A stretch of DNA of 18,284 nucleotides from JBBQUP01 sp038212305 (GTDB taxonomy: Bacteria > Bacteroidota > Bacteroidia > Bacteroidales > Marinilabiliaceae), in contig JBBQUP010000072.1 in assembly GCA_038212305.1 (NCBI GenBank), forward strand, positions 1-18,284. The letters are read 5' to 3'. This document shows, in pieces, positions 1 through 7,068 of this stretch (position 1 is the first letter of the stretch; each line of letters begins with the position of its first letter). The notes beneath the pieces were generated by a model that was given only the letters and a program-made list of their open reading frames with translations, had not been told where the DNA came from and searched no databases. The position numbers and the translations under genes were made by a program.

Positions 1-698
1 CCATCTTTTCGTAAGTGGTGATGGTTAAAGTGATTGGAGAACCCAAGGTTGCTGATTATTGTTCCCCATTTTGAATTTTCATACTCATTCTCAAGCCAGT
101 CCATGTTGGTTGAAAATGAATTGTCATCTGCAGAACGGTCAATTCCAAAAGTTTCAATTCCTTGGGTTCGCAAATGGTTTACTAAGTTCCCTTGTTTGCC
201 ACAACCAATATCCAGTACTGGTTCCATTAGCTGGCTGACATCTATTTGAAGTAGTTCAATTTGAAATTCTGCGCTGTATTCCGAACAAGCGATGGGCTGA
301 ATTATTGCATCGTGGTTCTGATAAACCTTTTCGGCATATGGATTAGTTTTTAATAGCCAATTTTTTAGTTTATTATAGTGATTGATTGAGAGTTCATCGA
401 TTGACTCATTTTTTCTTTTAATGCTTGAAAAGAGTTCAACATAAATCTCCCTTAATCCTTGCTTTGCCTCATTGTTAAATGAGAAGTACTGATTTATTCT
501 GCAGAATTCCTGAAGGCATTTATCGGTTGAATAGTCTATCAGAATATTTTCGTATACCTTACCAATAACTCCTAGCTTTTTAATGGCATTCATTGTGTCA
601 TCGGTAAAAGCCAGTGAGTTAACGGAATTACTGCTGAAGAAATTTTTAGCCCGGTTGAACTCAATTTGCCGATCAATATTTTCCCTGAAATTTTCCAT
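1..698 (-). CDS. SAM-dependent methyltransferase (partial, 3' end off the left edge)
   Basis: Reading leftward from the ATG at 698-696, the frame stays open to the window edge (about 232 codons). The protein starts MENFRENIDRQIEF and has an uncharacterised, mostly helical N-terminal segment of roughly 155 residues. A glycine-rich class I methyltransferase motif follows (VLDIGCGKQGNLVNHL), then an acidic residue at the end of the next strand (ETFGIDRS) and a later strand GTIISNLGFSNHF. These correspond to motif I, the ribose-binding position and motif IV of the Rossmann-like SAM fold. The substrate cannot be inferred. The gene begins 7 bases after the response regulator stop, so it is probably the third gene of the kinase-regulator operon. 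The C-terminal part of the fold is outside the window. Class I methyltransferase is well supported; any role in signalling is inference. Confidence 0.8.
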   Translation of the reverse strand, partial: MENFRENIDRQIEFNRAKNFFSSNSVNSLAFTDDTMNAIKKLGVIGKVYENILIDYSTDKCLQEFCRINQYFSFNNEAKQGLREIYVELFSSIKRKNESIDELSINHYNKLKNWLLKTNPYAEKVYQNHDAIIQPIACSEYSAEFQIELLQIDVSQLMEPVLDIGCGKQGNLVNHLRTQGIETFGIDRSADDNSFSTNMDWLENEYENSKWGTIISNLGFSNHFNHHHLRKD

Positions 699-705
699 TC
701 TCAAG

Positions 706-1470
706 TTAACTATTTAGCCATTTTTTAAAATCAGATGAGCGGTCAATGCTTACAATGGTATCGAACTCATCATCGGCTTTGGGTTTAAGCTCCAGTTTTA
801 CACGTGCGCGTGAGTAAGCCACCATGTTGGCAATTGATGCAATGTTTATTAGGTATTTGCGATTAATTCTGAAGAACGAAGCGGGATTAAGAATCTCCTC
901 AAGATTATCCAGTGTGAAATCGACATTTAAAGTGGTGCCCTGTGTTGTGCGAAGGTAAACCCCTTTGTCCATTACAAAAAAGTAGGCAATATCCGTTACT
1001 TCAACTATTTTTATTTTTGTGCCTACCGAAATTGAGAAACGTTCTCGATACTTTTTATCCTTAGTGGTCAAAAGGTTGTAAAGCGATGGCAAGTCGATAG
1101 CGTTGCGATGCAAACCGCTAAACTGTTCATACTTTTTCAAGGCTGCAGCAAGTTCCTCGTGAATTATAGGCTTCAGGAGGTAGTCGATGCTTTTTAGTTT
1201 GAATGCTTTAATGGCGTACTCATCAAATGCTGTGGTGAAGATTACAGGACTTGAAATGTTTACTTGTTCGAAGATGGCGAAACTGAGGTCGTCCTCGAGA
1301 TGAATATCGAGGAATATAAGATCGGGTTCGGGGTTCGACTTGAACCACTTTACCGATTCTGCAACCGATTCGAGTTCGGCCATAATTTCGATATTGGGAT
1401 TAAAATCCTGAATCATCTTTTTCAATCGCAAAGCTGCAAATGCTTCGTCTTCTACAATTACGACTTTCAT
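706..1470 (-). CDS. LytTR-family response regulator
   Basis: 254 residues. The N-terminal receiver domain (about 1-120) shows the acidic pocket E7/D8, the phospho-acceptor D55 in LIFLDIH, a conserved Thr in FTTAFDEYA and K100 in LLKPI. The C-terminal LytTR DNA-binding domain (about 145-250) has the hallmark FFRINRKYLIN. This is the AlgR/LytR arrangement, in which phosphorylation by a LytS-type kinase changes binding to promoter direct repeats. The start lies 11 bases after the stop of the histidine kinase, so the two are almost certainly a cognate pair translated from one mRNA. No target binding site can be named from the sequence. An open frame on the plus strand across 1264-1755 is only a shadow of this gene and its neighbour. 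Confidence 0.95.
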   Translation of the reverse strand: MKVVIVEDEAFAALRLKKMIQDFNPNIEIMAELESVAESVKWFKSNPEPDLIFLDIHLEDDLSFAIFEQVNISSPVIFTTAFDEYAIKAFKLKSIDYLLKPIIHEELAAALKKYEQFSGLHRNAIDLPSLYNLLTTKDKKYRERFSISVGTKIKIVEVTDIAYFFVMDKGVYLRTTQGTTLNVDFTLDNLEEILNPASFFRINRKYLINIASIANMVAYSRARVKLELKPKADDEFDTIVSIDRSSDFKKWLNS

Positions 1471-1481
1471 AATTTCTTGTA

Positions 1482-3611
1482 TTATTCTGTTTCAGTTTTT
1501 TCCGATTTGAGTAAAGGAAGTTTGGCAATAAAATGTTCCTTGGTTTTTATGAACTCGGGTGTTTGGTCGGATACAAGGGCGTATCTTCGGTTGATGTTTT
1601 CGAGGCCAACTCCTGTTGAAACAAATTTAGTGACCCTCACATTCAGGTTGTTGATTATGTTCAATTGTTCCTGGTTGTCAATAAAAATTTCAATTTTTAA
1701 TGGTTGGGCTTTCGAGAAAGTATTGTGCTTAATAGCATTCTCAATTATTAGCTGAATGGCAATGGGCAGTATCAGGTAATCGTAGTACGATTTGTCGATT
1801 TTAATATCGATGAACAGCTTCTTCATAAACCTGATATCGAGCAGGAATAGGTAAGCATTTAAAAACTCCAATTCGGTGCTAAGGCAAACCAGATCCTTCT
1901 CCTTGTTCTCAAGTACGTAACGATAAACCTTCGAGAGTCTTTCTGTAAAGGACTCGGCCAAATCGGGGTCAATTTTGATAAGAGAGGTCAGCACGTTCAG
2001 GCTATTAAAAAGGAAATGTGGGTTTACCTGTTGCTTCAATACTTCAAACTGCGATTGCAGATTCTCTTTTTGCACTTTCAACAGCTGTGTGTTTGTCTCG
2101 GTAAGTTGCTTTGTACGCTCGGCAACGCTTTGCTCAAGGGTGTTGTTTATTCGTTCTAATTCTTCTTTTGCTTTTAGCAGTTTTTCCTCTTGCTTTTTCC
2201 GCTCGGATATATCAATGATAATACCTCTGCGACCAACAACCTTATTGTTACGAACTATGGGAGAGCCAAATATCATAACCGGACAAAGTGTGCCATCGGT
2301 TTTTTTAACAGTATACTCATTAGGTAAAGTCTTAATTGCCTGATTTGATTTTTTTATATTCTCAATAACCCTAGGCTTATCTTTATCGATAAAGAAATTA
2401 AGTGCCGAAATTTTCGTGTTAGATTTTTCAGGGTCTTCAATGCCAAAAAATTCCTGTCCTGCTTTATTGTTGAACAGAATGTTCCCTTCGCCATCCAGCT
2501 CAAAAACTGGTTGAGGAAGAAAGTGCATTAACTCTTTATAGTTTCTTTCGCTTTCCGCTGCGGCAAATTCAGCCTCTTTTCTTCGGGTAATATCAACAAT
2601 AATTCCATCCAAACACTCTAGTTTTCCATCATGGTTGCTTACTCCTTGGCCATTTTCGTTTACCCAAACAATGCGGCCGCTCTTATGCATAATTCTGTAC
2701 TCAAACTCGTATCGGCTTTTTTGCAAAGTAGCTTCCATAAGGCTAATTTTGCATAATTCCTGATCATCGGGGTAAATAATTGAAGCAAAAGTAAGTTCAG
2801 TATTTTCGATAAATTCTGATGCGTGATAGCCTGAAATATCGAAGATCTTTTCGCTTATGTATTTCATCGTATAGCTGTCATCAAAATAGCAACGGTAGGC
2901 GGCACCAGCCAGGTTTGACAGAATGCTGTTTAACTGCTCACGGCTTTCGTTAAGTTGTTTGGTAATTTGCGCTCTCGTTTCAATCTCTTGCTCAAGATTT
3001 TTATTGAGTTTTTTAACTTGCTCAATATGTTGTTGGGCCAACCTGTTTTTATGCTCCTCTTCAAGTATTTGGGTTTCGTACATTTCTCTATTGGCAACTT
3101 CCATGAGCAGTTCTTGTTTTAGATCCTCTGCAATTCTCTTCTTTTTTGTACTTTCTTCAAAAGATATCCATGCCTCGAATACTGCTACCGCAAGAATATT
3201 AACTACAGCATAAATCAAAATATTTGTAATGTATACGCCGGCAATATCCTCAGTGTAAACCTTAATCCAATTGGCAAATGCGGTAACTAATGTCGATATA
3301 AGCGCTGCTATAAGAACCGTTAAACCCAGCTGTATAGGAATTCTTTTTAAAACATTTTTGCCCCATGGAGCTATCTTATTCATGTATTGAATCATGAATA
3401 AATCAGGATATGAAATTAAGAATCCGGCGAGTAAACTAAGGGAGAAACCTCTTAAAAGACGGGTGAAAAAGTGAATGTAATTTTCTAGTTCATAATAACC
3501 AATAATATGGTTAAATGAAATAACGATAATTTGTACTCCAATAGCTAAACCAATCAGCAATTTCAGCAAACTGCCAAAAGAAATAAAATTATGTATTTGC
3601 CTGAAACTCAT
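1482..3611 (-). CDS. LytS-type sensor histidine kinase with 4 TM segments and two PAS domains
   Basis: 709 residues. There are four hydrophobic segments at about 11-33, 50-70, 95-115 and 128-148, then a long coiled coil (about 150-225), a first PAS/PAC (about 225-345, ending IIVDITRRKEAE), a second PAS/PAC (about 352-480, ending IIIDISERKKQEE) and another coiled coil. The C-terminus is a His_kinase (PF06580-like) module with H-box QVNPHFLFNSLN (phospho-acceptor H532), N-box LIIENAIKHN and a short G-box VGLENINRR. The membrane part has no large periplasmic loop, so signal entry is probably through the membrane or the cytosolic PAS domains; the ligand is unknown. It phosphorylates the LytTR regulator encoded directly downstream. 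A promoter-like element lies 20 bases before the ATG. Confidence 0.93.
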   Translation of the reverse strand: MSFRQIHNFISFGSLLKLLIGLAIGVQIIVISFNHIIGYYELENYIHFFTRLLRGFSLSLLAGFLISYPDLFMIQYMNKIAPWGKNVLKRIPIQLGLTVLIAALISTLVTAFANWIKVYTEDIAGVYITNILIYAVVNILAVAVFEAWISFEESTKKKRIAEDLKQELLMEVANREMYETQILEEEHKNRLAQQHIEQVKKLNKNLEQEIETRAQITKQLNESREQLNSILSNLAGAAYRCYFDDSYTMKYISEKIFDISGYHASEFIENTELTFASIIYPDDQELCKISLMEATLQKSRYEFEYRIMHKSGRIVWVNENGQGVSNHDGKLECLDGIIVDITRRKEAEFAAAESERNYKELMHFLPQPVFELDGEGNILFNNKAGQEFFGIEDPEKSNTKISALNFFIDKDKPRVIENIKKSNQAIKTLPNEYTVKKTDGTLCPVMIFGSPIVRNNKVVGRRGIIIDISERKKQEEKLLKAKEELERINNTLEQSVAERTKQLTETNTQLLKVQKENLQSQFEVLKQQVNPHFLFNSLNVLTSLIKIDPDLAESFTERLSKVYRYVLENKEKDLVCLSTELEFLNAYLFLLDIRFMKKLFIDIKIDKSYYDYLILPIAIQLIIENAIKHNTFSKAQPLKIEIFIDNQEQLNIINNLNVRVTKFVSTGVGLENINRRYALVSDQTPEFIKTKEHFIAKLPLLKSEKTETE

Positions 3612-3630
3612 ATTGCTCGTTATTAAATAT

Positions 3631-3659
3631 CAAAAATAAATAAAAAAGCATCATGCCAA
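3631..3659 (-). promoter_or_regulatory. Candidate Bacteroidota promoter for the kinase operon
   Basis: On the minus strand the sequence reads TTG (3659-3657), an 18-base spacer, then TATTTTTG (3638-3631), which matches the -7 consensus TAnnTTTG of the Bacteroidota primary sigma factor. Transcription would start some 10-15 bases before the ATG at 3611. Such matches occur by chance in AT-rich DNA, so support is modest. Confidence 0.4.
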
Positions 3660-3813
3660 TAAGATAGATGCAAATCAATTGAACCTATTCTCTTTAAACT
3701 GGCATAATTTCCAATATTCTTTTTCTGCATCGAATGTCTATTAATTGACAAATCATATGGCGCGTGTATGTTTTTATAAGAAATTTATCCAACGGGATTT
3801 ATCAATTCAACAT

Positions 3814-4008
3814 TCACTTCGCCTTCGGGAATAACAACGGTTGCTCTAAATTAACTTTTGCTGCGCCATCTTCAATATGCATGATGGTAATACTATTTGA
3901 GTTTTTGCTAATGGCCGAGTTAAAACCAAAATGATTTAGAATCTCTTTTTCATAAGAATATAGCAATAGACTAATGATGGCTAAAACCAATATAACTATA
4001 TGTTTCAT
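3814..4008 (-). CDS. Small membrane-anchored hypothetical protein, probably frameshifted near its C-terminus
   Basis: 64 residues as read. An N-terminal hydrophobic segment (MKHIVILVLAIISLLLYSY) could be an uncleaved anchor or a signal sequence; the rest is polar and would lie in the periplasm. I do not recognise the family. The last residues (EQPLLFPKAK) look unlike a natural end. If one T is added to the TTT run at 3850-3848 (minus strand), the reading continues as FRATVVIPEGEVNVELINPVG and stops at 3785, giving 74 residues with a plausible beta-strand C-terminus. The annotated frame may therefore be a recent one-base deletion, a phase-variable run, or a sequence error. No clear ribosome binding site precedes the ATG. 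The strong hairpin at 4046-4098 separates it from the upstream gene, so it probably has its own promoter. Confidence 0.5.
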   Translation of the reverse strand: MKHIVILVLAIISLLLYSYEKEILNHFGFNSAISKNSNSITIMHIEDGAAKVNLEQPLLFPKAK

Positions 4009-4045
4009 TTAATTCGCTTTAAAATAGTTTTTGATTGATTTTTTA

Positions 4046-4098
4046 AAAGACTGGGGGAAACTGTATGTATTGTTAATTTAGTGTTTTCCCCAATCTTT
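4046..4098 (-). terminator. Strong hairpin after the outer-membrane protein gene
   Basis: Arms 4046-4061 and 4083-4098 pair over 16 positions with one C-A mismatch and one G-U pair, with a GGGG/CCCC core and a 21-base loop. Read on the minus strand it begins 19 bases past the stop of the barrel gene at 4117 and is followed by TTTTAAAAAAT, so it fits an intrinsic terminator. It also ends 38 bases before the ATG of the small gene, so read-through control of that gene is an alternative role. Confidence 0.7.
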
Positions 4099-4116
4099 AC
4101 TCCTGTTATTTATGAT

Positions 4117-4704
4117 TTAGAACTTTTTCAGAATCCCCACCCTCAAGGAAATGTAATTTAGGTTTAGATTTCTGGAAATCCCTTCAAATTCGGAATCTCT
4201 CGATAGGGAATTGAATTTTAATCCTGGCGTTAAGCTCCAATTTGAACCCAAATTAAAATCAATACCACCTGCAAGCTGAAAACCGAAACCATGTTGGGTA
4301 TCATTAATAATATCCCCTTCGGCATTTTCAATTTCAATGTGATTATACAAACCACCAGCTCTTAGGTAATATTTAACAGGAGATTCACCAAATGGGTGCT
4401 TAAATTGCAAACCAAACACATATCCGGTTTCTTCAAAACAAACATCATCGCCTGCAAATGAGTTGTCAGAGCCAAATCTGTTCCATCCCCAACCAGCATA
4501 AACACCTAAATGAGGCATAAATCGATAGTGAAAAACTCCTTCAAAACCAAGGCCTGGCTTTAGTTCTGCATCGCCTAATTTACTTGTTGCCATTGAGGCT
4601 CCAGTGCTCAATTCAAACCCAAACCGCTTTTCATTTTCTTGTGCGAAAAAGCTGATTGAAAGTAGAAATAAAATTGCGAGAATTGATAATCCTTTTGTTT
4701 TCAT
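4117..4704 (-). CDS. Outer-membrane beta-barrel protein (OmpW/OMP_b-brl type)
   Basis: 195 residues from the ATG at 4704. A Sec signal peptide is clear (MKTKGLSILAILFLLSISFFAQ, with likely cleavage after FFA). The mature part alternates aromatic and polar residues, with barrel-like strands such as VFHYRFMPHLGVYAGWGW, KYYLRAGGLYNH and GFQLAGGIDFNLG, and ends in the aromatic-terminated strand YISLRVGILKKF expected of a BAM substrate. This resembles the small 8-strand porin-like families PF13505/PF13568. The frame stays open upstream to 4884, but that extension would put 60 non-signal residues before the signal peptide and crosses the promoter-like element at 4741-4748, so I chose the later start. 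Function (porin, adhesion or structural) cannot be told. The gene is divergent from the metal-efflux locus. Confidence 0.85.
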   Translation of the reverse strand: MKTKGLSILAILFLLSISFFAQENEKRFGFELSTGASMATSKLGDAELKPGLGFEGVFHYRFMPHLGVYAGWGWNRFGSDNSFAGDDVCFEETGYVFGLQFKHPFGESPVKYYLRAGGLYNHIEIENAEGDIINDTQHGFGFQLAGGIDFNLGSNWSLTPGLKFNSLSRDSEFEGISRNLNLNYISLRVGILKKF

Positions 4705-4740
4705 TGTTTTATTTTTTAGCTGATAATAAAATTTATGAAG

Positions 4741-4748
4741 CAAAAGTA
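4741..4748 (-). promoter_or_regulatory. Candidate -7 element for the barrel protein gene
   Basis: The minus strand reads TACTTTTG, a full match to TAnnTTTG, 37 bases before the ATG at 4704, giving a leader of about 30 bases. No good TTTG -33 element is seen at the right distance. Its position supports 4704 rather than 4884 as the start codon. Confidence 0.42.
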
Positions 4749-4945
4749 CCCACCGAATCCAGGCAGGAGAAATTAAACATACTGAGGGTGCTGATTTAAA
4801 GGTTGAACATGTAATATTTAGGATGGAAGGAAATTGAGGCAGGTGTTCTTTTCTATTTTGTCCTAAACTGCTGGATGTTCCCAATGTGTTAATACAAGCA
4901 ATATTAGAAATGTTTTAAATTGCTTAAAAACACTATCTTTACCTC

Positions 4946-5332
4946 ATGTTTTTGAAGCGGAAAATAGTATCATTCATTTTTTTGAGCATCTACGCCATCG
5001 TATTTGCCCACATGGTTATTCCGCACCATCACCATTCCGAAGAAGTTGCTCAATGCCAAATTGAAGCGTTGTGTTTGTCCAACCATGCTGCAGTTCAAGT
5101 GCATCCCGAGCCTTGTTGTGATCAATCCAATCATGCTTTTTGTGTTTTTAACATTAAGCAATTGAACGAAAGGCAATTATTGTCATTTTTATCGCCTTAT
5201 TTCAGAGTCAATAAACATGACGTTCTTTGTTTAACTCCTAGCGATTTTATTTTTTCTTCAAACACTCACTTAACAACTCAAAATTCGTGTTCAGCGAATT
5301 TCTATTTACGAGGACCTCCAGCTATTTCGTAG
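4946..5332 (+). CDS. His/Cys-rich exported small protein of a metal-efflux locus
   Basis: 128 residues. A signal peptide or anchor (KRKIVSFIFLSIYAIVFAH) is followed at once by VIPHHHHSEE (His 27-30) and by scattered Cys and His: C37, C43, H47, H53, the pair C57-C58, H63 and C66, which suggests a soft or borderline metal site in the periplasm. It resembles small HHHH proteins that I recall next to CusA-type exporters in Bacteroidota (possibly the family named DUF6769; not checked). It is the first gene on the plus strand before the adaptor, permease and outer-membrane factor, 243 bases ahead of the adaptor. A weak -7-like TATCTTTA lies only a few bases before the ATG. Metal chaperone or sensor is inference from composition and context; the metal cannot be identified. 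Confidence 0.75.
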   Translation: MFLKRKIVSFIFLSIYAIVFAHMVIPHHHHSEEVAQCQIEALCLSNHAAVQVHPEPCCDQSNHAFCVFNIKQLNERQLLSFLSPYFRVNKHDVLCLTPSDFIFSSNTHLTTQNSCSANFYLRGPPAIS

Positions 5333-5379
5333 TTATTTGAGAGACTAATCATCAAACATTTAATAAGATACCAATTGTG

Positions 5380-5400
5380 ACCTTATTTATTTATTAAGGT
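5380..5400 (+). terminator. Weak stem-loop between the His-rich gene and the adaptor gene
   Basis: ACCTTA (5380-5385) and TAAGGT (5395-5400) pair perfectly over 6 bases with a 9-base loop, 48 bases past the stop. There is no good T tract (ATAATTCCTTTTT follows), so it may be a weak terminator, an operator half-site pair or chance. Confidence 0.25.
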
Positions 5401-5525
5401 ATAATTCCTTTTTGCTGTTTGATAACGCTTGTCTAAAAATCCATTCTATTTACTGATCAATTAGTTGGTTATGCACATTGCGCCGACGGCTAAACTATAT
5501 TCTTAAATGAAACGATATGATTTAG

Positions 5526-5560
5526 TCTTGTGTCTTGATCCTTGCGTCTTGAATCTTAAT
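5526..5560 (+). repeat. Heptamer repeat of the form YCTTGNN, five units
   Basis: Five successive 7-base units are visible: TCTTGTG, TCTTGAT, CCTTGCG, TCTTGAA, TCTTAAT. The first five bases are nearly constant and the last two vary. The array sits 16 bases before the adaptor ATG at 5576. I recall similar TCTTGNN arrays between genes in Bacteroidota genomes, but could not check this. They are open in the adaptor frame, so they produce a false 23-residue N-terminal extension. Confidence 0.7.
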
Positions 5561-5575
5561 ACTAATTTTAAACAA

Positions 5576-7057
5576 ATGATAAAATCAATATCCATATTAT
5601 ACTTTATATTGACTCTGCTCGTATTGAGCTGTGGTCATCCCAACGAAAATGAACCTAGCACTGAGGAAAGTCATATTGAAACTTATAGTATTACTTCTGA
5701 TAGCTATGAAATAATTATTGTTAATGAAAGATTTATAAAAGACAAAGATATAAATTCAACACTATATATTACTCGTTTATCCGACGGTAAACCGTTAGAT
5801 ACTGCTAAAATTAAAGTGGGTTTAATAGTGGGCGAGCATGACATTTTTCAGATTGCAGAAAAAAAATCAGCTGGAATCTATGCTTGCACATTAAAACCGT
5901 TAAAAATTGGGAAAGGTGAATTAAGGATTTCCATTGAAATTAATGGTTTAATTGAAGAACTAAAATCAAACGATATTGAAGTATATAGTAATTACACTGA
6001 ATCAGCAGAACATCACGACGAGGAAGGTGTGATTTATCTTTCTAAACCTCAACAATGGATGCTGGGTTGTCAGTTTGCTAAAGTAGAGCAGAAACCTTTT
6101 AGCATTAGTATTAAGTTAGCAGCCGAAGTTAAACCAGTCAGTTCAAATGAGCAATGGGTTTCTGCTCGTACTTCAGGAATTGTTTCAATTTCAAGTAATC
6201 TGTCGGGGGGCCAATTTGTTGCAAAAGGAACTATTTTGGGTGTTGTTGAAGGATCGGGATTAGCCGAAAATAATGCCACCATGCGATACAACGAGGCGCT
6301 TAACCGATACAATCAATTGAAAGTGAAGTTCGAACATCAATCTAAATTAAAGGATTCGGGTTTAGTTTCACAAGCTGAGTGGATGCAAACTCAGAACGAT
6401 TTTCAGGATGCTAAGAGTCGATACGAAACGCTCAACGCTTCTTTTTCGCCTATTGGACAAACGTTAATAGCACCATTTAATGGGCGATTGGTGAAAATGA
6501 CTGTCAAAAATGGTCAGGTGGTGGAAAGTGGTGAACCGTTGTTTCTGATTGTTAATTCCGATGAGGTCCAACTACAAGCGTGGTTAACCAGCGATCAACG
6601 TCATCGACTAAACGATGGTTGTGATGCCAATATTCAACTACCCGGAAAGGATAAATGGTTATTGGGAAAAGATATAAATCTGCAATTTGAAGCTTTAAGT
6701 GATGTTATGGATGCGGAAATGCATCGTTATTTAGTAACTTTTAACATGACAAATACTTTAAGTTTAAGATTAGGTGAGTTTGTTAACATATATCTATTTC
6801 AGGATAATAATAAAACTCAATTGGTTATTCCTAATCAAGCAATTTTAGAAGAACAAGGACTTTTTTATGTGATGGTGCGCATCGAACCATTTGAATTCGA
6901 AAAGCGTGAAATTCACATAACTGGCACTAATGGAATTGAATCGGCCATTGAGTCGGGTTTAACCGAAAATGAGCAAGTGGTTACCGAAAGTGCTATGTTG
7001 GTAAAATTGGCTGGTGAATCATCTAAACTCGATCCACATGCGGGTCATGTACATTAA
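5576..7057 (+). CDS. RND efflux periplasmic adaptor lipoprotein (CusB/CzcB-like) with extra N-terminal domain
   Basis: 493 residues from the ATG at 5576. The N-terminus is a lipoprotein signal (ILTLLVLSC, lipobox Cys19). Residues about 35-140 form an Ig-like beta domain (strands such as INSTLYITRLSDGKPLD and GIYACTLKPLKIGKGEL) of the kind I recall at the front of many heavy-metal adaptors. The barrel-sandwich halves (EVKPVSSNEQWVSART, LIAPFNGRLVKMTVKNGQVV) flank a helical hairpin (about 235-290), and the membrane-proximal part ends in DPHAGHVH, a His-rich tail suited to metal binding. The frame opens earlier at 5507, but that stretch is the heptamer repeat and precedes the signal peptide. The permease gene starts 11 bases after the stop. 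The role is to couple permease and outer-membrane factor and perhaps hand over metal ions. Confidence 0.92.
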   Translation: MIKSISILYFILTLLVLSCGHPNENEPSTEESHIETYSITSDSYEIIIVNERFIKDKDINSTLYITRLSDGKPLDTAKIKVGLIVGEHDIFQIAEKKSAGIYACTLKPLKIGKGELRISIEINGLIEELKSNDIEVYSNYTESAEHHDEEGVIYLSKPQQWMLGCQFAKVEQKPFSISIKLAAEVKPVSSNEQWVSARTSGIVSISSNLSGGQFVAKGTILGVVEGSGLAENNATMRYNEALNRYNQLKVKFEHQSKLKDSGLVSQAEWMQTQNDFQDAKSRYETLNASFSPIGQTLIAPFNGRLVKMTVKNGQVVESGEPLFLIVNSDEVQLQAWLTSDQRHRLNDGCDANIQLPGKDKWLLGKDINLQFEALSDVMDAEMHRYLVTFNMTNTLSLRLGEFVNIYLFQDNNKTQLVIPNQAILEEQGLFYVMVRIEPFEFEKREIHITGTNGIESAIESGLTENEQVVTESAMLVKLAGESSKLDPHAGHVH

Positions 7058-7068
7058 TCCTTATCACA

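Noticed and set aside
1264..1755. Plus-strand 163-codon open frame
   Set aside because: It lies antisense across the response regulator and the kinase 3' end; the protein is Cys/Phe-rich with no fold or motif, as expected from a shadow frame.
3612..3813. Search for a further small gene or RNA in the gap before the kinase
   Set aside because: Apart from the kinase promoter candidate and the alternative-frame tail of the small gene, no frame, hairpin or repeat of note was seen.
4705..4884. 60-residue N-terminal extension of the barrel protein
   Set aside because: A typical signal peptide begins at 4704 and a promoter-like TACTTTTG lies in the extension.
5526..5560. CRISPR-like or direct-repeat array
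   Set aside because: Units are 7 bases with no spacers of CRISPR size and no cas genes nearby; it is a short tandem repeat.
5507..5575. 23-residue N-terminal extension of the adaptor
   Set aside because: It is made of the heptamer repeat and would precede a clear lipoprotein signal peptide.
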